A stretch of DNA of 39,877 nucleotides from positions 1 through 39,877 of the forward strand of contig CAJYSL010000277.1 in NCBI GenBank assembly GCA_913777515.1, read 5' to 3'. The position numbers were made by a program, and so were the translations under genes. Below are positions 8,872-16,699 of this stretch, in pieces. Source of the stretch: an uncultured Mucilaginibacter sp. (GTDB taxonomy: Bacteria > Bacteroidota > Bacteroidia > Sphingobacteriales > Sphingobacteriaceae). A model generated the notes under the pieces. The model was given only the letters and a program-made list of their open reading frames with translations. It was not told the DNA's origin and did not search any database. Position 1 is the stretch's first letter. Each line of letters starts with the position of its first letter.

Positions 8872-10119
8872 CTAAGGGTCCATGGGCTCGTCTGCATCAA
8901 TTTGCAGCGAGGTGATGACCGGGTAAAACTCCAATGCAGTTTCGGATAAGCGCTTGCCAAGCTTGTAAGGCACATATCCTAACTCCTTTAAGCAACGCTT
9001 ATCCATGTTGGTAATCCCGTTGTTCTGGCTTTTATCGGTCACAATCAGGCCGGGCTTTTCCATAGGGATACCATACCTGAACATCAGCCTAACATCGTTA
9101 CGAATGTTGGTGGTAGTATGGCGGGCATGAGGCTCGATGATTACAGCATTCTCCGGCAAATGCAGCGTGCCGACCATATATTTTTTCATCTCGGCCGCCT
9201 CGTTATACTTTGTTTTGTATGGGTGTACACTGCCACCCGATACCACTACAAACGGCGCTTTGCCCGCAAAATATTGCCGGGCTGCCGCCCTGCAGCGCAG
9301 CATCCCTTCCCCGCTGAGCGGCGTAGTCAGGTTATCGGGCCCGGCACCCGGTACCAAGATATGCGAGTACGGATAGGATGCCCATTTAATTTTGCTTACC
9401 TTACTGACGGCAGATTTATTAGCCGTAGTAGCCATAGGCTCGTAAAAGCCTGCATTACGGCGTTCGTTAATCTCGAGGTAAAGCAGGGCTGCATTTAAAG
9501 ATGGACTGAAAAACAACCCTTTGCTACTGTTGCTTTCTGCAATGTCGGTTGCACAATCATACATCAGGTTGGTGTATCCTTTCCTTTTCACATCAAAGCT
9601 AATGGAATCGACTTGGGGATAATTAGGTTTTTTGCCCTCTGCGTAAACGCCGATGGTGTAGTTGACATAATTTGCGTCCTGCTCCCAGGCTTTTACCAGA
9701 AGGTCAACCGGCTTTTCGTTACCGTATATAATGTACATGCCCGAGGGAATCAAATGCAGTTTAACCAAATTACCCAAGGCATTGGTGGGTTGGTAAAGCA
9801 CCCTAAAGCGGTTGCTCACTTTTTGTATTTCATCGTCGGTAAACTTTTGCTTTTCGGGCAGGCACAACGCATCCTTACACTCTGCGAGTGAGGATTGCAC
9901 GGCATTGTACTTGACCTGAGCCAGTTGCTGAAGCTCCGGGTCTGACTTAAGCAGCTTTTTTGCGGCTTCGTTTTGCTCAAACAACGTAAGCAGGTAATAA
10001 TTTTTAGCCTTTACCCAATCGCCGCCGGATACCGGTTTATAATTAGCCTGCGCACCCATATACTGCGCAAAACCTTTGAACCCAAGCAGACAGAATAAAA
10101 TTAAGAAGCGAATTTTCAT
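8872..10119 (-). CDS. Secreted YdcF/DUF218 domain protein
   Basis: About 415 residues from the ATG at 10119, which gives a clean signal peptide ending KGFAQ; the track start at 10143 adds eight residues that spoil it. The first 250 or so residues are an unrecognised helical region. The DUF218/YdcF/SanA core starts near 253 with HILVPGAGPD, followed by the FVVVSGGSVHPYK strand-turn, NEAAEMKKYMV, VIIEPHARHTTTNIRND and GLIVTDKSQNNG. The Glu in NEAAEM and the HTTTN motif are typical of the fold. E. coli YdcF binds S-adenosylmethionine, while SanA affects envelope permeability; the role of secreted forms is unknown. It is first in a two-gene operon with the propeller-like protein. Confidence 0.85.
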   Translation of the reverse strand: MKIRFLILFCLLGFKGFAQYMGAQANYKPVSGGDWVKAKNYYLLTLFEQNEAAKKLLKSDPELQQLAQVKYNAVQSSLAECKDALCLPEKQKFTDDEIQKVSNRFRVLYQPTNALGNLVKLHLIPSGMYIIYGNEKPVDLLVKAWEQDANYVNYTIGVYAEGKKPNYPQVDSISFDVKRKGYTNLMYDCATDIAESNSSKGLFFSPSLNAALLYLEINERRNAGFYEPMATTANKSAVSKVSKIKWASYPYSHILVPGAGPDNLTTPLSGEGMLRCRAAARQYFAGKAPFVVVSGGSVHPYKTKYNEAAEMKKYMVGTLHLPENAVIIEPHARHTTTNIRNDVRLMFRYGIPMEKPGLIVTDKSQNNGITNMDKRCLKELGYVPYKLGKRLSETALEFYPVITSLQIDADEPMDP

Positions 10120-10385
10120 GCGGATAATTACCATTACAAACAACCGATATGTTTATTAACTCAATGTTAGCGTTAAGTTATCAAGATTAATTGTAGTTCA
10201 GTATGCTTAGCATACTCAGTTTTACCAATTTTCACTGCCAGCAAACCAGCCACGCAACTGTTAGCGATTTGGAATAAACGACCGGTTATGTCGCTGGTTA
10301 TATTAATAGGCCAAACACTCATTTCATTTAAATCAACTCATAATCAAACCAATAAAAAAATAGGCTTAAATTTTTGACACATTAT
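10120..10385. other. Intergenic region between ydcF-like gene and tRNA-Asp promoter
   Basis: This AT-rich spacer must hold the minus-strand promoter for the ydcF-like operon. I found no TAnnTTTG box in a good position, and no hairpin or repeat that I can support. Confidence 0.4.
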
Positions 10386-10416
10386 TTTGGAAATTTAAGA
10401 TAAGCGATTACCTTTG
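10386..10416 (+). promoter_or_regulatory. Promoter of tRNA-Asp
   Basis: TTTG at 10386-10389 and TACCTTTG at 10409-10416 are separated by 19 bp. This matches the Bacteroidota housekeeping promoter (-33 TTTG, -7 TAnnTTTG). The tRNA begins 15 nt after the -7 box, as expected for a tRNA precursor with a short leader. Confidence 0.7.
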
Positions 10417-10431
10417 CAATCCCAAACGGGA

Positions 10432-10505
10432 GGAGTGGTAGTTCAGCTGGTTAGAATACATGCCTGTCACGCATGGGGTCGCGGGTTCGAGTCCCGTCCA
10501 TTCCG
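10432..10505 (+). tRNA. tRNA-Asp (anticodon GTC)
   Basis: A complete cloverleaf can be folded by eye. The acceptor GGAGTGG pairs with CCATTCC (one G-U), the D stem is GTTC/GAAT, the anticodon stem CATGC/GCATG encloses the loop CTGTCAC with anticodon GTC, and the T stem GCGGG/CCCGT encloses TTCGAGT. The discriminator is G. The 3' CCA is not encoded, since the next bases are CAA. The 68-residue minus-strand ORF across this locus is an artefact. Confidence 0.97.
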
Positions 10506-10509
10506 CAAA

Positions 10510-10542
10510 AGCGCTTACATCAATAATGTAGGCGCTTTTTTT
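10510..10542 (+). terminator. Intrinsic terminator of tRNA-Asp
   Basis: AGCGCTTACAT and ATGTAGGCGCT form an 11-bp stem (one G-U) around a 5-nt loop and are followed by seven T. It starts five bases after the tRNA. The opposite strand has a shorter T run, so it may also stop transcription of the convergent gene ending at 10624. Confidence 0.88.
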
Positions 10543-10623
10543 GTACCGGAAGCACTCAATAGAAGTGAGCAGCTTCGCCTTAATGCAATTTAAAATTAAG
10601 CTAATAATATTCAACTAAGGCCT

Positions 10624-11475
10624 TCATTTTTCATATGGTATAATGGTCATTGCTGTGAATCCGGTTTTAATAAATGGTACAAGTCGCGGTGTGAATATCT
10701 GCGGTTTAAAATTAAGATCCTTTAATTTTGCATTTAAAATCCACTGCCAACGCTTGTCAAGGATAAATGCTAATCGCTGTTTGGTTGTTAGGTTAGGCAA
10801 TGTATAATAAACTGCATGTTCTCCTTCTTTTCCGAGAGGTTGCCTATAGGTTCCGATAATGGTAACGTTATTTTTGTTTTCAAAATCCCTTATAAAGGGG
10901 ACATCTTCTTTAAGCAAATCCCGCATGGGGTCTCTAGGACAGCACACTGAGCCATAATATTCAGAACGGTAAAATTTGAGCATGCCTTCAGGCGCCTTAA
11001 CTGCGGCATACGCCAGCTGTGGCTGTTTATTGTCGGCAGCGATATAAAGGCTGTCTGTCTGTATGCTGCTACCGTTTCTTCTGATAAGATAATACCAATT
11101 GGCGGTGGCCGGTTTCAACGTAACCGCGCCTTTTTTGTCATCTTTCGCTACTTTCTGATCAATCTTCCAATCAGGTATAATTAAAATAAATTCTTTGATT
11201 GCCGGATAAAAACTTTCCTGTTTAGTAAACATCTCGACTGGGATTTTCGCGCTTACAAAAAACACATAATTGCTATCAGCTTTCTCGCGTATAGGAAGGT
11301 CTATTAAGTAATCTCCCTCCGATTGAGCCACCCGATCATCGCTTATCATCACTACCTGGTCGTACCTTTCTTGCAACCATTTCTGCTTTGGTGTTACCTG
11401 GGCTTCTGACGATGCTATACTGCTCAACTGCAGCAGTACGCAAATTACCCATACGAGTAGAACGGATTTAATCAT
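10624..11475 (-). CDS. Hypothetical secreted protein
   Basis: A 283-residue protein with a signal peptide (VCVLLQLSSIASSEAQ). I do not recognise a family. The mature part looks like a mixed alpha/beta globular domain: KWLQERYDQVVMISDDRV, a central FYPAIKEFILIIPDWKI strand, a YGSVCCPRDPM segment with vicinal cysteines, and WQWILNAKLKDLNFKPQIF near the C-terminus. It is a single minus-strand gene lying between an intact tRNA-Asp and a broken copy of the same tRNA's 3' end, which raises the possibility that the segment arose by duplication or insertion. Its codon use does not look foreign by eye. Confidence 0.7.
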   Translation of the reverse strand: MIKSVLLVWVICVLLQLSSIASSEAQVTPKQKWLQERYDQVVMISDDRVAQSEGDYLIDLPIREKADSNYVFFVSAKIPVEMFTKQESFYPAIKEFILIIPDWKIDQKVAKDDKKGAVTLKPATANWYYLIRRNGSSIQTDSLYIAADNKQPQLAYAAVKAPEGMLKFYRSEYYGSVCCPRDPMRDLLKEDVPFIRDFENKNNVTIIGTYRQPLGKEGEHAVYYTLPNLTTKQRLAFILDKRWQWILNAKLKDLNFKPQIFTPRLVPFIKTGFTAMTIIPYEK

Positions 11476-12011
11476 TTTTTAATACTGCTTTATGTTTAAA
11501 AATCGGATACATGATTCAGCTATTCGTAAATTATCAACAGCACGTCAAATTTAGTTTAAGGGATAAAGACTTGCTTAATGCCCCAATTAAGTTTAAAAAA
11601 ACATTCTCAATCATTAGAAAACAAACTGTTTTAAATCAAATATAAGTGATCAGAAAAGTACTTCTTTTAAAGATTATCAAAATATTGCTGATTACATTGA
11701 TGGAATAGATTAGCGTGCAATCCATTCCGCAAAAGTGCTTACATCAATGATACAGGCGCTTTTTTTGTTTTGGCCCCCCCAAAAAGACACGATTTATAAG
11801 TTCACCTTCCAAGGCTACATATTTATATCTTCAATAGTGATGTCTTTTCCAGATATTGTTTTTCATACCAGCAAGTGGTAGGTAATAACATACCTGTCTG
11901 TTAAATGACATAGAAGATATTTGTCCAGGTACTCAATTCACAAGAATTCACAGATTATTTATTATCCTATCAATCACATCCAGTTTGCTGAAGAATTATA
12001 AATACAATTAT
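11476..12011. other. Gene-free region containing tRNA remnant
   Basis: A 536-bp spacer between two minus-strand genes. A TAAATTTG box on the minus strand (11553-11546) could be the -7 element of the unknown secreted gene, but no -33 element fits. The tRNA-Asp remnant is at 11716-11768. I see nothing else beyond AT-rich sequence and a C7 tract just after the remnant. Confidence 0.5.
11716..11768 (+). pseudogene. Decayed tRNA-Asp 3' end plus terminator copy
   Basis: Bases 11721-11768 repeat 10497-10544 (the acceptor 3' half, discriminator and terminator of tRNA-Asp) with four mismatches in 48. Just before this, TGCAATCC (11716-11723) matches 10415-10422, which lies between the tRNA promoter and the tRNA body. 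The arrangement is what an internal deletion of a second tRNA-Asp unit would leave, with TCC shared at the join. Two mismatches fall opposite each other and weaken the terminator stem. The alternative is a recombinase attachment-site copy. Confidence 0.7.
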
Positions 12012-12617
12012 TCAAAGTTTGTAAGACAAACTAATCCCCGGAAGAAAATGTTCGAGCTCTATGATAAAGCTGTATGCGTCTACAAACAAGCCGGTATAAA
12101 ATCTTTTAGATAATCGTACTTCGCCGTAAACGCTATTGTACAATCCAAGCCTAAACCCCTTTTTAGTATGATAAGCCACGGTGCCCGGAACAAGTTCCTT
12201 ATGACCGTCATTATAAACCCTTTCCTGGTAAGTTTTGAGAATAACATAATTGGCATACCTCAACGCAGGACCAGCTTTAATGCCAGTTCTTATTAGTGCA
12301 CCGGGCTTATTAAACTTAAAGGTTAATGCCGGCGAAACAAACCAGGCGTTATACTTACGGTTCTGACCTTCAAATCCGGTTGGATTACCTTTGGATGCAT
12401 TGTAGATATCTGTAGTAAAGCGATTGACCGATAGGTCGAGGTTTAAGCGCTTAGTCAGGTAAACATCATAATTGGCCCGGAAGAAAAAGCCTGTATTTCC
12501 CCAATCATTCTCCGTGCCGTAGCCTGCAGCTGCGCTTAAAAATCTCTCCTTAGGCACTTGCCCAAATACGGCAGAGGTAACACAAAAGATAAAAAACAGC
12601 AAAGCGCATTTTTTCAT
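12012..12617 (-). CDS. Small outer-membrane beta-barrel protein
   Basis: A 201-residue protein from the ATG at 12617, giving the signal peptide KKCALLFFIFCVTSAVFGQ. The mature part alternates hydrophobic and polar residues in about eight strands with aromatic girdles (GFFFRANYDVYLTKRLNLDLSVNRF, RKYNAWFVSPALTFKFN, IRTGIKAGPALRYANYV, FRLGLYNSVYGEVRLSKRFYTGLFVDAYSF) and ends ISLSYKL. This pattern fits an OmpA/OmpX-like porin-family barrel. Ligand or function cannot be read. It is a single gene with a 163-bp spacer from the TlpA-like gene upstream. Confidence 0.75.
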   Translation of the reverse strand: MKKCALLFFIFCVTSAVFGQVPKERFLSAAAGYGTENDWGNTGFFFRANYDVYLTKRLNLDLSVNRFTTDIYNASKGNPTGFEGQNRKYNAWFVSPALTFKFNKPGALIRTGIKAGPALRYANYVILKTYQERVYNDGHKELVPGTVAYHTKKGFRLGLYNSVYGEVRLSKRFYTGLFVDAYSFIIELEHFLPGISLSYKL

Positions 12618-12780
12618 TAGCAATAGCAATTATTCTTAATTAGCATAGTTAAAGCATTTGGTCCTAGGTATCTTATTATTGTTTCGGTGTAAAATATTTA
12701 CTGAGTTGACCATCCTGTCTAACTATCCCTTGAAAATATAAATCAGATAAGCGTAAATGTGGCTAATCACTAACATCATT

Positions 12781-13935
12781 TTATTTGGCAGATAATAACT
12801 CCTGAAGTTTCTTGTTTAAATTCTCATCCGTCAGGTGTTTTGCAACAATTTTTCCATCCGGGCCGACAAGTATATTGTCAGGAATTGAGGTTACGCCATA
12901 TAGAATCGCCGCCTTATTTTCTGGCGAATGAAGATCAGCTACCTGTTGCCATTCCAATTTGTCTTGATGAATGGCGGCTAGCCAGTTTGCCTTGTCCTTT
13001 TTATGATCCAGTGATATACCCAAAACCGTAAATCCTTTGTCGCTAAATTTCTGGTATGTCTTAATCAAATTAGGCTTCTCTTCACGGCAAACCCCACACC
13101 AACTGGCCCAAAAGTCCAATAATACATACTTATCTCTAAAGCTTTGTAAATTAACCATTTTCCCGGACGGGTCCGCCAGCTCAAAATCGGGCGCTGGTTT
13201 GCCTAAAGCTGTTACATTTTCTGCCCTTATCTTGTTGATAACAAATCTTGCCGCTGGGGTTTGCTTATATTTATTGCTTAATCTGTTGTAAAGTGTCTCA
13301 CGCGTAACAGAATCTAATTCTCCGTCCTTGTCTTGTAACATATATAAAGCGGCAAATGAGTTTGCATTCTTCTGTACAAATTCAACCTTATTTGCATTTA
13401 AAGCACTTGCCAATTTTTCATAATAAGCCATTACTTCTTTATACAGCGGATCTGCCGACTCAAAGTGTTTTTCATAATCCTTACCGTACTTTTCAGCTAG
13501 TTTCCGGTAGATTTGCTGCGTGATTTCTGCATCGGATTTCAGGAATGATTGATACAAATCGTTATCGGGCGCCCCGGTAACAACCGACTTTTCGAGGTTA
13601 GCCATATCAGCTTTAATAGCTATGGTTCCCGGTTGCGCAACCAAGACGTCGTAGTGGGTTTCTGAATTGCTGTTAGTCGCTTGATTATAGCCGTAAAAAC
13701 GATAATCAGCTGCCTGCTTAAATGGCATTTTGATTTGAAAATGTCCGTTAACAATTTCAGCAGTATCTCTTTGAGTAACGGATTGGTTAACCAGCATTAC
13801 GCTTTGCCCATTATAGGCTTTGTCTGCCACACCATTAACTATAATTTGATTAGATGTAGCAGTGTTTTGGTTTTGCGGTTGATTACAAGCCTGGATAGCG
13901 ACCGCTAGTGCAATAAGGTAGAATAGATTTTTCAT
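12781..13935 (-). CDS. TlpA-like thiol-disulfide oxidoreductase lipoprotein (DUF4369 + AhpC/TSA)
   Basis: A 384-residue protein from the ATG at 13935; the 24 extra residues of the track ORF lie before the signal peptide. The lipobox is AIQAC (Cys17). Residues of about 30-130 form a DUF4369-type beta domain (GVADKAYNGQSVMLVNQ), followed by a helical linker and then a thioredoxin-fold domain from about 245. The redox motif WASWCGVC puts the cysteines near 280 and 283, with the cis-Pro in TSIPDNILVGPDG. Such periplasmic lipoproteins reduce or isomerise disulfides and are abundant in Bacteroidota, often beside SusCD genes; the second susCD operon lies just upstream on the same strand. The substrate is unknown. 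Confidence 0.92.
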   Translation of the reverse strand: MKNLFYLIALAVAIQACNQPQNQNTATSNQIIVNGVADKAYNGQSVMLVNQSVTQRDTAEIVNGHFQIKMPFKQAADYRFYGYNQATNSNSETHYDVLVAQPGTIAIKADMANLEKSVVTGAPDNDLYQSFLKSDAEITQQIYRKLAEKYGKDYEKHFESADPLYKEVMAYYEKLASALNANKVEFVQKNANSFAALYMLQDKDGELDSVTRETLYNRLSNKYKQTPAARFVINKIRAENVTALGKPAPDFELADPSGKMVNLQSFRDKYVLLDFWASWCGVCREEKPNLIKTYQKFSDKGFTVLGISLDHKKDKANWLAAIHQDKLEWQQVADLHSPENKAAILYGVTSIPDNILVGPDGKIVAKHLTDENLNKKLQELLSAK

Positions 13936-14435
13936 GGATAAAAACGGTTTAGATACACGAATTATCTTTGGATAAACGAAGACCTTAATATAGAAATTAA
14001 AAGCCATGTCGTTTGCAAAGCCTTAATTTCTTTTTGGTAAATTATAAGTTAATTTAAATAGTTATTCCTCTTACTTGTTGCTTTCGTTTATGTATATTTA
14101 GGAAAACACTAATAACTACGGATCGCTCTAGTTACTTTTTAGTCTATAAATTTCCAGATGGACTATTGATATTCCCTTTCTTGGATAAGTGTTGCAAAGA
14201 CTAAATATCAAAACAAGCTACCAGGCAATCATACTCAAATAAAAACCTGTCTGATCTTGATAAAACTCTAACCTTTGAAGCTTTTACAAATCCCTAGACT
14301 TTCAACTAAGCTCGAAAAATTTAACATGATTGCAGAGTTAGCAGTCTACATTCATTTCATCATTCTTTTTGAATAAAAGTTAAGCAGCCAACACAAACTA
14401 TTGTAGTTACATAATAGTTCCAAAGTACGCGTTAA
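13936..14435. other. Gene-free region upstream of TlpA-like gene
   Basis: About 500 bp of AT-rich sequence between the TlpA-like gene and the terminator of the second susCD operon. It must carry the TlpA promoter, but I find no TAnnTTTG box with a spaced TTTG. No ORF remnant, repeat or RNA gene could be supported. Confidence 0.4.
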
Positions 14436-14469
14436 CGAAAAACGCCCTGCAATTAATTACAGGGCGTTG
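14436..14469 (-). terminator. Terminator of second susCD operon
   Basis: A perfect 9-bp stem, AACGCCCTG / CAGGGCGTT, with a 10-nt AT loop. On the minus strand it is followed by a short T run (TTTTTC including the stem end). It lies 22 bp after the stop of the DUF1735-type gene, the last gene of the operon. Confidence 0.8.
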
Positions 14470-14490
14470 GCTTTTAAATAAAATGTTTGA

Positions 14491-15039
14491 TTACGGAATT
14501 CGTCTTAAAGCAACAATTATAGTCCCGAAATTACGACTTATGGTACCCGAGCTTGCAGATGATATTTTTAAAGCAACGGCATAAGTGGTATTTGCCGCAA
14601 ACTGGTCCGTAATATTTATATCAAACCCTGCTAACTTTTGTCCGGCTGGAATAGTAACCGAGGCTGGGAGAGAATAAAAGTTAGAAGGTAACGGCACATA
14701 AGATGTACGGTTTGCCTGTGCAGGTGACAGGTGATTAGTTAATGCATCCGCATCAGTTGTTAAGCCAACATTGATATCAGTTGGTGCAGTACCTGCTGTA
14801 CCGGCATAATTCACATCAATATGAACCTTCCCACCTGTTTTCAGGGAGAGAAATTCATAACGAGCATTGGGTACTGTTAAGCTGGCTGAACCCGAAGCGA
14901 TTACAGCCGGGTTAGCAAACTCAATAATTGCACCGGCACTATTGGGAGCTTCCGGCCCGATGATTTCTTTGCTTTTCAGGCAGGAAGACATCAAAAACAC
15001 AGAAACACAAAGAATCAGATAGTTATATATTTTTTTCAT
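14491..15039 (-). CDS. DUF1735-type surface lipoprotein
   Basis: A 182-residue protein from the ATG at 15039. The lipoprotein signal is FLMSSC (Cys20). The mature part is one all-beta, Ig-like domain with the pattern of the BT_3987-type/DUF1735 N-terminal domain: IIEFANP at the start, VHIDVNYAG strands, YSLPASVTIPAGQKLAGFDINIT, and TYAVALKISSASSG before the last strand. Such lipoproteins often sit after susD in SusCD operons and are thought to help bind ligand at the surface. The gene begins 28 bp after the susD stop. It lacks any attached enzyme or C-terminal binding module. Confidence 0.82.
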   Translation of the reverse strand: MKKIYNYLILCVSVFLMSSCLKSKEIIGPEAPNSAGAIIEFANPAVIASGSASLTVPNARYEFLSLKTGGKVHIDVNYAGTAGTAPTDINVGLTTDADALTNHLSPAQANRTSYVPLPSNFYSLPASVTIPAGQKLAGFDINITDQFAANTTYAVALKISSASSGTISRNFGTIIVALRRIP

Positions 15040-15067
15040 TTTCTTTAATTTAATAGCGAGCAATCAG

Positions 15068-16690
15068 TTATTTAGCCCAAAAAATCTTGGAGGTATACTT
15101 ATCTACAGTGGGAACATTAGAAGCGTTATATACAAACTCGGACTGTGGATAAAGCAACCTGGTTGGTAACTTATCAGGCCCTGTTGCTTCAGTCACTATC
15201 GAAGTAAATGAATTTACGGCAGTTGTTGGATTAGTTTGAGTGCCGGGTACGTTATTGAACGGATACCCAGTACGGCGATACTCATTCCAGCTTTCATCAG
15301 AAATAATGAAGTTTAACGCCAGGTATTTTTGAGTTATGATAGCTTCTAATTGTTGTGCGGGCGTAGCAGCTAAGGCAAAATTTACCAAGTAAGAACCAGC
15401 ATTAGCCAATTTGTAAGCGGTAAGTTCGTTTGCAGGACTCCTGGCTATTGTTGAGCTACCCGGGATAGTTCCCGAAACAATACCGGCTGCGTTCTTATCC
15501 AGGTAGTTAAAAGACGCCAACATACCATTATCGAATGCTGTAGCCGCGCTGCCGCTAATTAAACCGGACAATCTTGCCTCTGCTTGTAAAAAGTAACTGT
15601 CTGCCGCCAAAAATATTGGCATTCCGGCATCTGGCCCTTTAAATATTCCCGCCTGATCATATACCAATGCACTTGACCCTTTGTACCAGGAGTTAGGTGT
15701 TTGCCCGCGGCCTGCTGCATCTGTTTGATTACCTAATTGGTTATAGAAGCGTTCGGCTGAGATTGCAGCGCCATTTTTGTAATACAAGTTAATGCGAGTA
15801 TCGTCTTTTAGCTTTTTGCCGTCGAAAAACCCAATAATGTATGGTGTTGGAACATACTGGGCACCTACAGTACGGGCCGCATTAGCATTACTGTAAGCAT
15901 AGGTATCCCAAAACGGATTCTGTTTACCCGAAATTTTGGCATAGCCTGGGTTTACAATAGCATCGTCAGTTAAAAAGCCCTTAACATCAAACGTTTTATT
16001 AGTAAACGCTACTTTACTTCCGGCTCTTACAATCAGCCTAAGTTTTAGAGTATTCGCAAACTGTATCCAACGGTCTATTTCTGTAGTGGCTGTATTTGAA
16101 TTACCAAATAAAGGATCTGCAGCTTTAAACGTAGGCGTAGCTGCTGGATTAGCGTTAAAAGTAGCGATAGCAGCGTCACACAAATCAGCAATCGATTTGT
16201 AGATGTCAGTGGCCTTGTCGTATTTTGGAGTTACCAGCTCAGCGCCCTTAAAAGCTTCCGTATATGGAACATCATTATACTGATCAACCAGGCGCTGAAA
16301 GATGAATGCTTTCATGACCTTGGCAGCAGCATTATACTGCGCATACTCCGGCTTACCTTCTGTATTGTTGATTACGTATTGTATATCGTTACCGGTATCA
16401 TAAGTTTCTGAGAACCGGGCTGACTGATCGGTTGTTAAGTAATTGTAAGATATGATAGCTCCCCAGCCGCTTACACCACCACCGTTTGCTAAATAGCCAA
16501 CAACCTGCGCCCCGTAAAAATTAAAACCTACTGTATTTGCAGCAACCGAAACAATAGATTGAGGTAATACCAAATCAGGTGTTCCTGATATCGCCTGATT
16601 TGGATTTACGTTGACATCAAGATATTTTTTGCAGGAAGTGCTTGCCAAAGCAATTATTCCCGTTAATATGAATTTATATGTATTCTTCAT
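15068..16690 (-). CDS. SusD/RagB family lipoprotein (SusD-like group 2)
   Basis: A 540-residue lipoprotein (ALASTSC, Cys20) starting KKYLDVNVNPNQA, followed by LVLPQSIVSVAANTVG. This start and the sequence KAFIFQRLVDQYNDVPYTEAF are typical of the 'nutrient-binding' SusD subgroup (the SusD-like_2 Pfam type), which differs from classical SusD in its C-terminal half. It shares an operon with the susC 9 bp upstream and the DUF1735-type lipoprotein downstream. It should bind the imported ligand at the cell surface. With no glycosidase, peptidase or lyase nearby, the ligand could be a glycan, peptide or other oligomer. Confidence 0.95.
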   Translation of the reverse strand: MKNTYKFILTGIIALASTSCKKYLDVNVNPNQAISGTPDLVLPQSIVSVAANTVGFNFYGAQVVGYLANGGGVSGWGAIISYNYLTTDQSARFSETYDTGNDIQYVINNTEGKPEYAQYNAAAKVMKAFIFQRLVDQYNDVPYTEAFKGAELVTPKYDKATDIYKSIADLCDAAIATFNANPAATPTFKAADPLFGNSNTATTEIDRWIQFANTLKLRLIVRAGSKVAFTNKTFDVKGFLTDDAIVNPGYAKISGKQNPFWDTYAYSNANAARTVGAQYVPTPYIIGFFDGKKLKDDTRINLYYKNGAAISAERFYNQLGNQTDAAGRGQTPNSWYKGSSALVYDQAGIFKGPDAGMPIFLAADSYFLQAEARLSGLISGSAATAFDNGMLASFNYLDKNAAGIVSGTIPGSSTIARSPANELTAYKLANAGSYLVNFALAATPAQQLEAIITQKYLALNFIISDESWNEYRRTGYPFNNVPGTQTNPTTAVNSFTSIVTEATGPDKLPTRLLYPQSEFVYNASNVPTVDKYTSKIFWAK

Positions 16691-16699
16691 TTTTATGCT

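Noticed and set aside
10408-10614. 68-residue minus-strand ORF (TGLEPATPCVTGMYSNQ...)
   Set aside because: It is the antisense of tRNA-Asp and its terminator, a well-known false ORF in automatic annotation.
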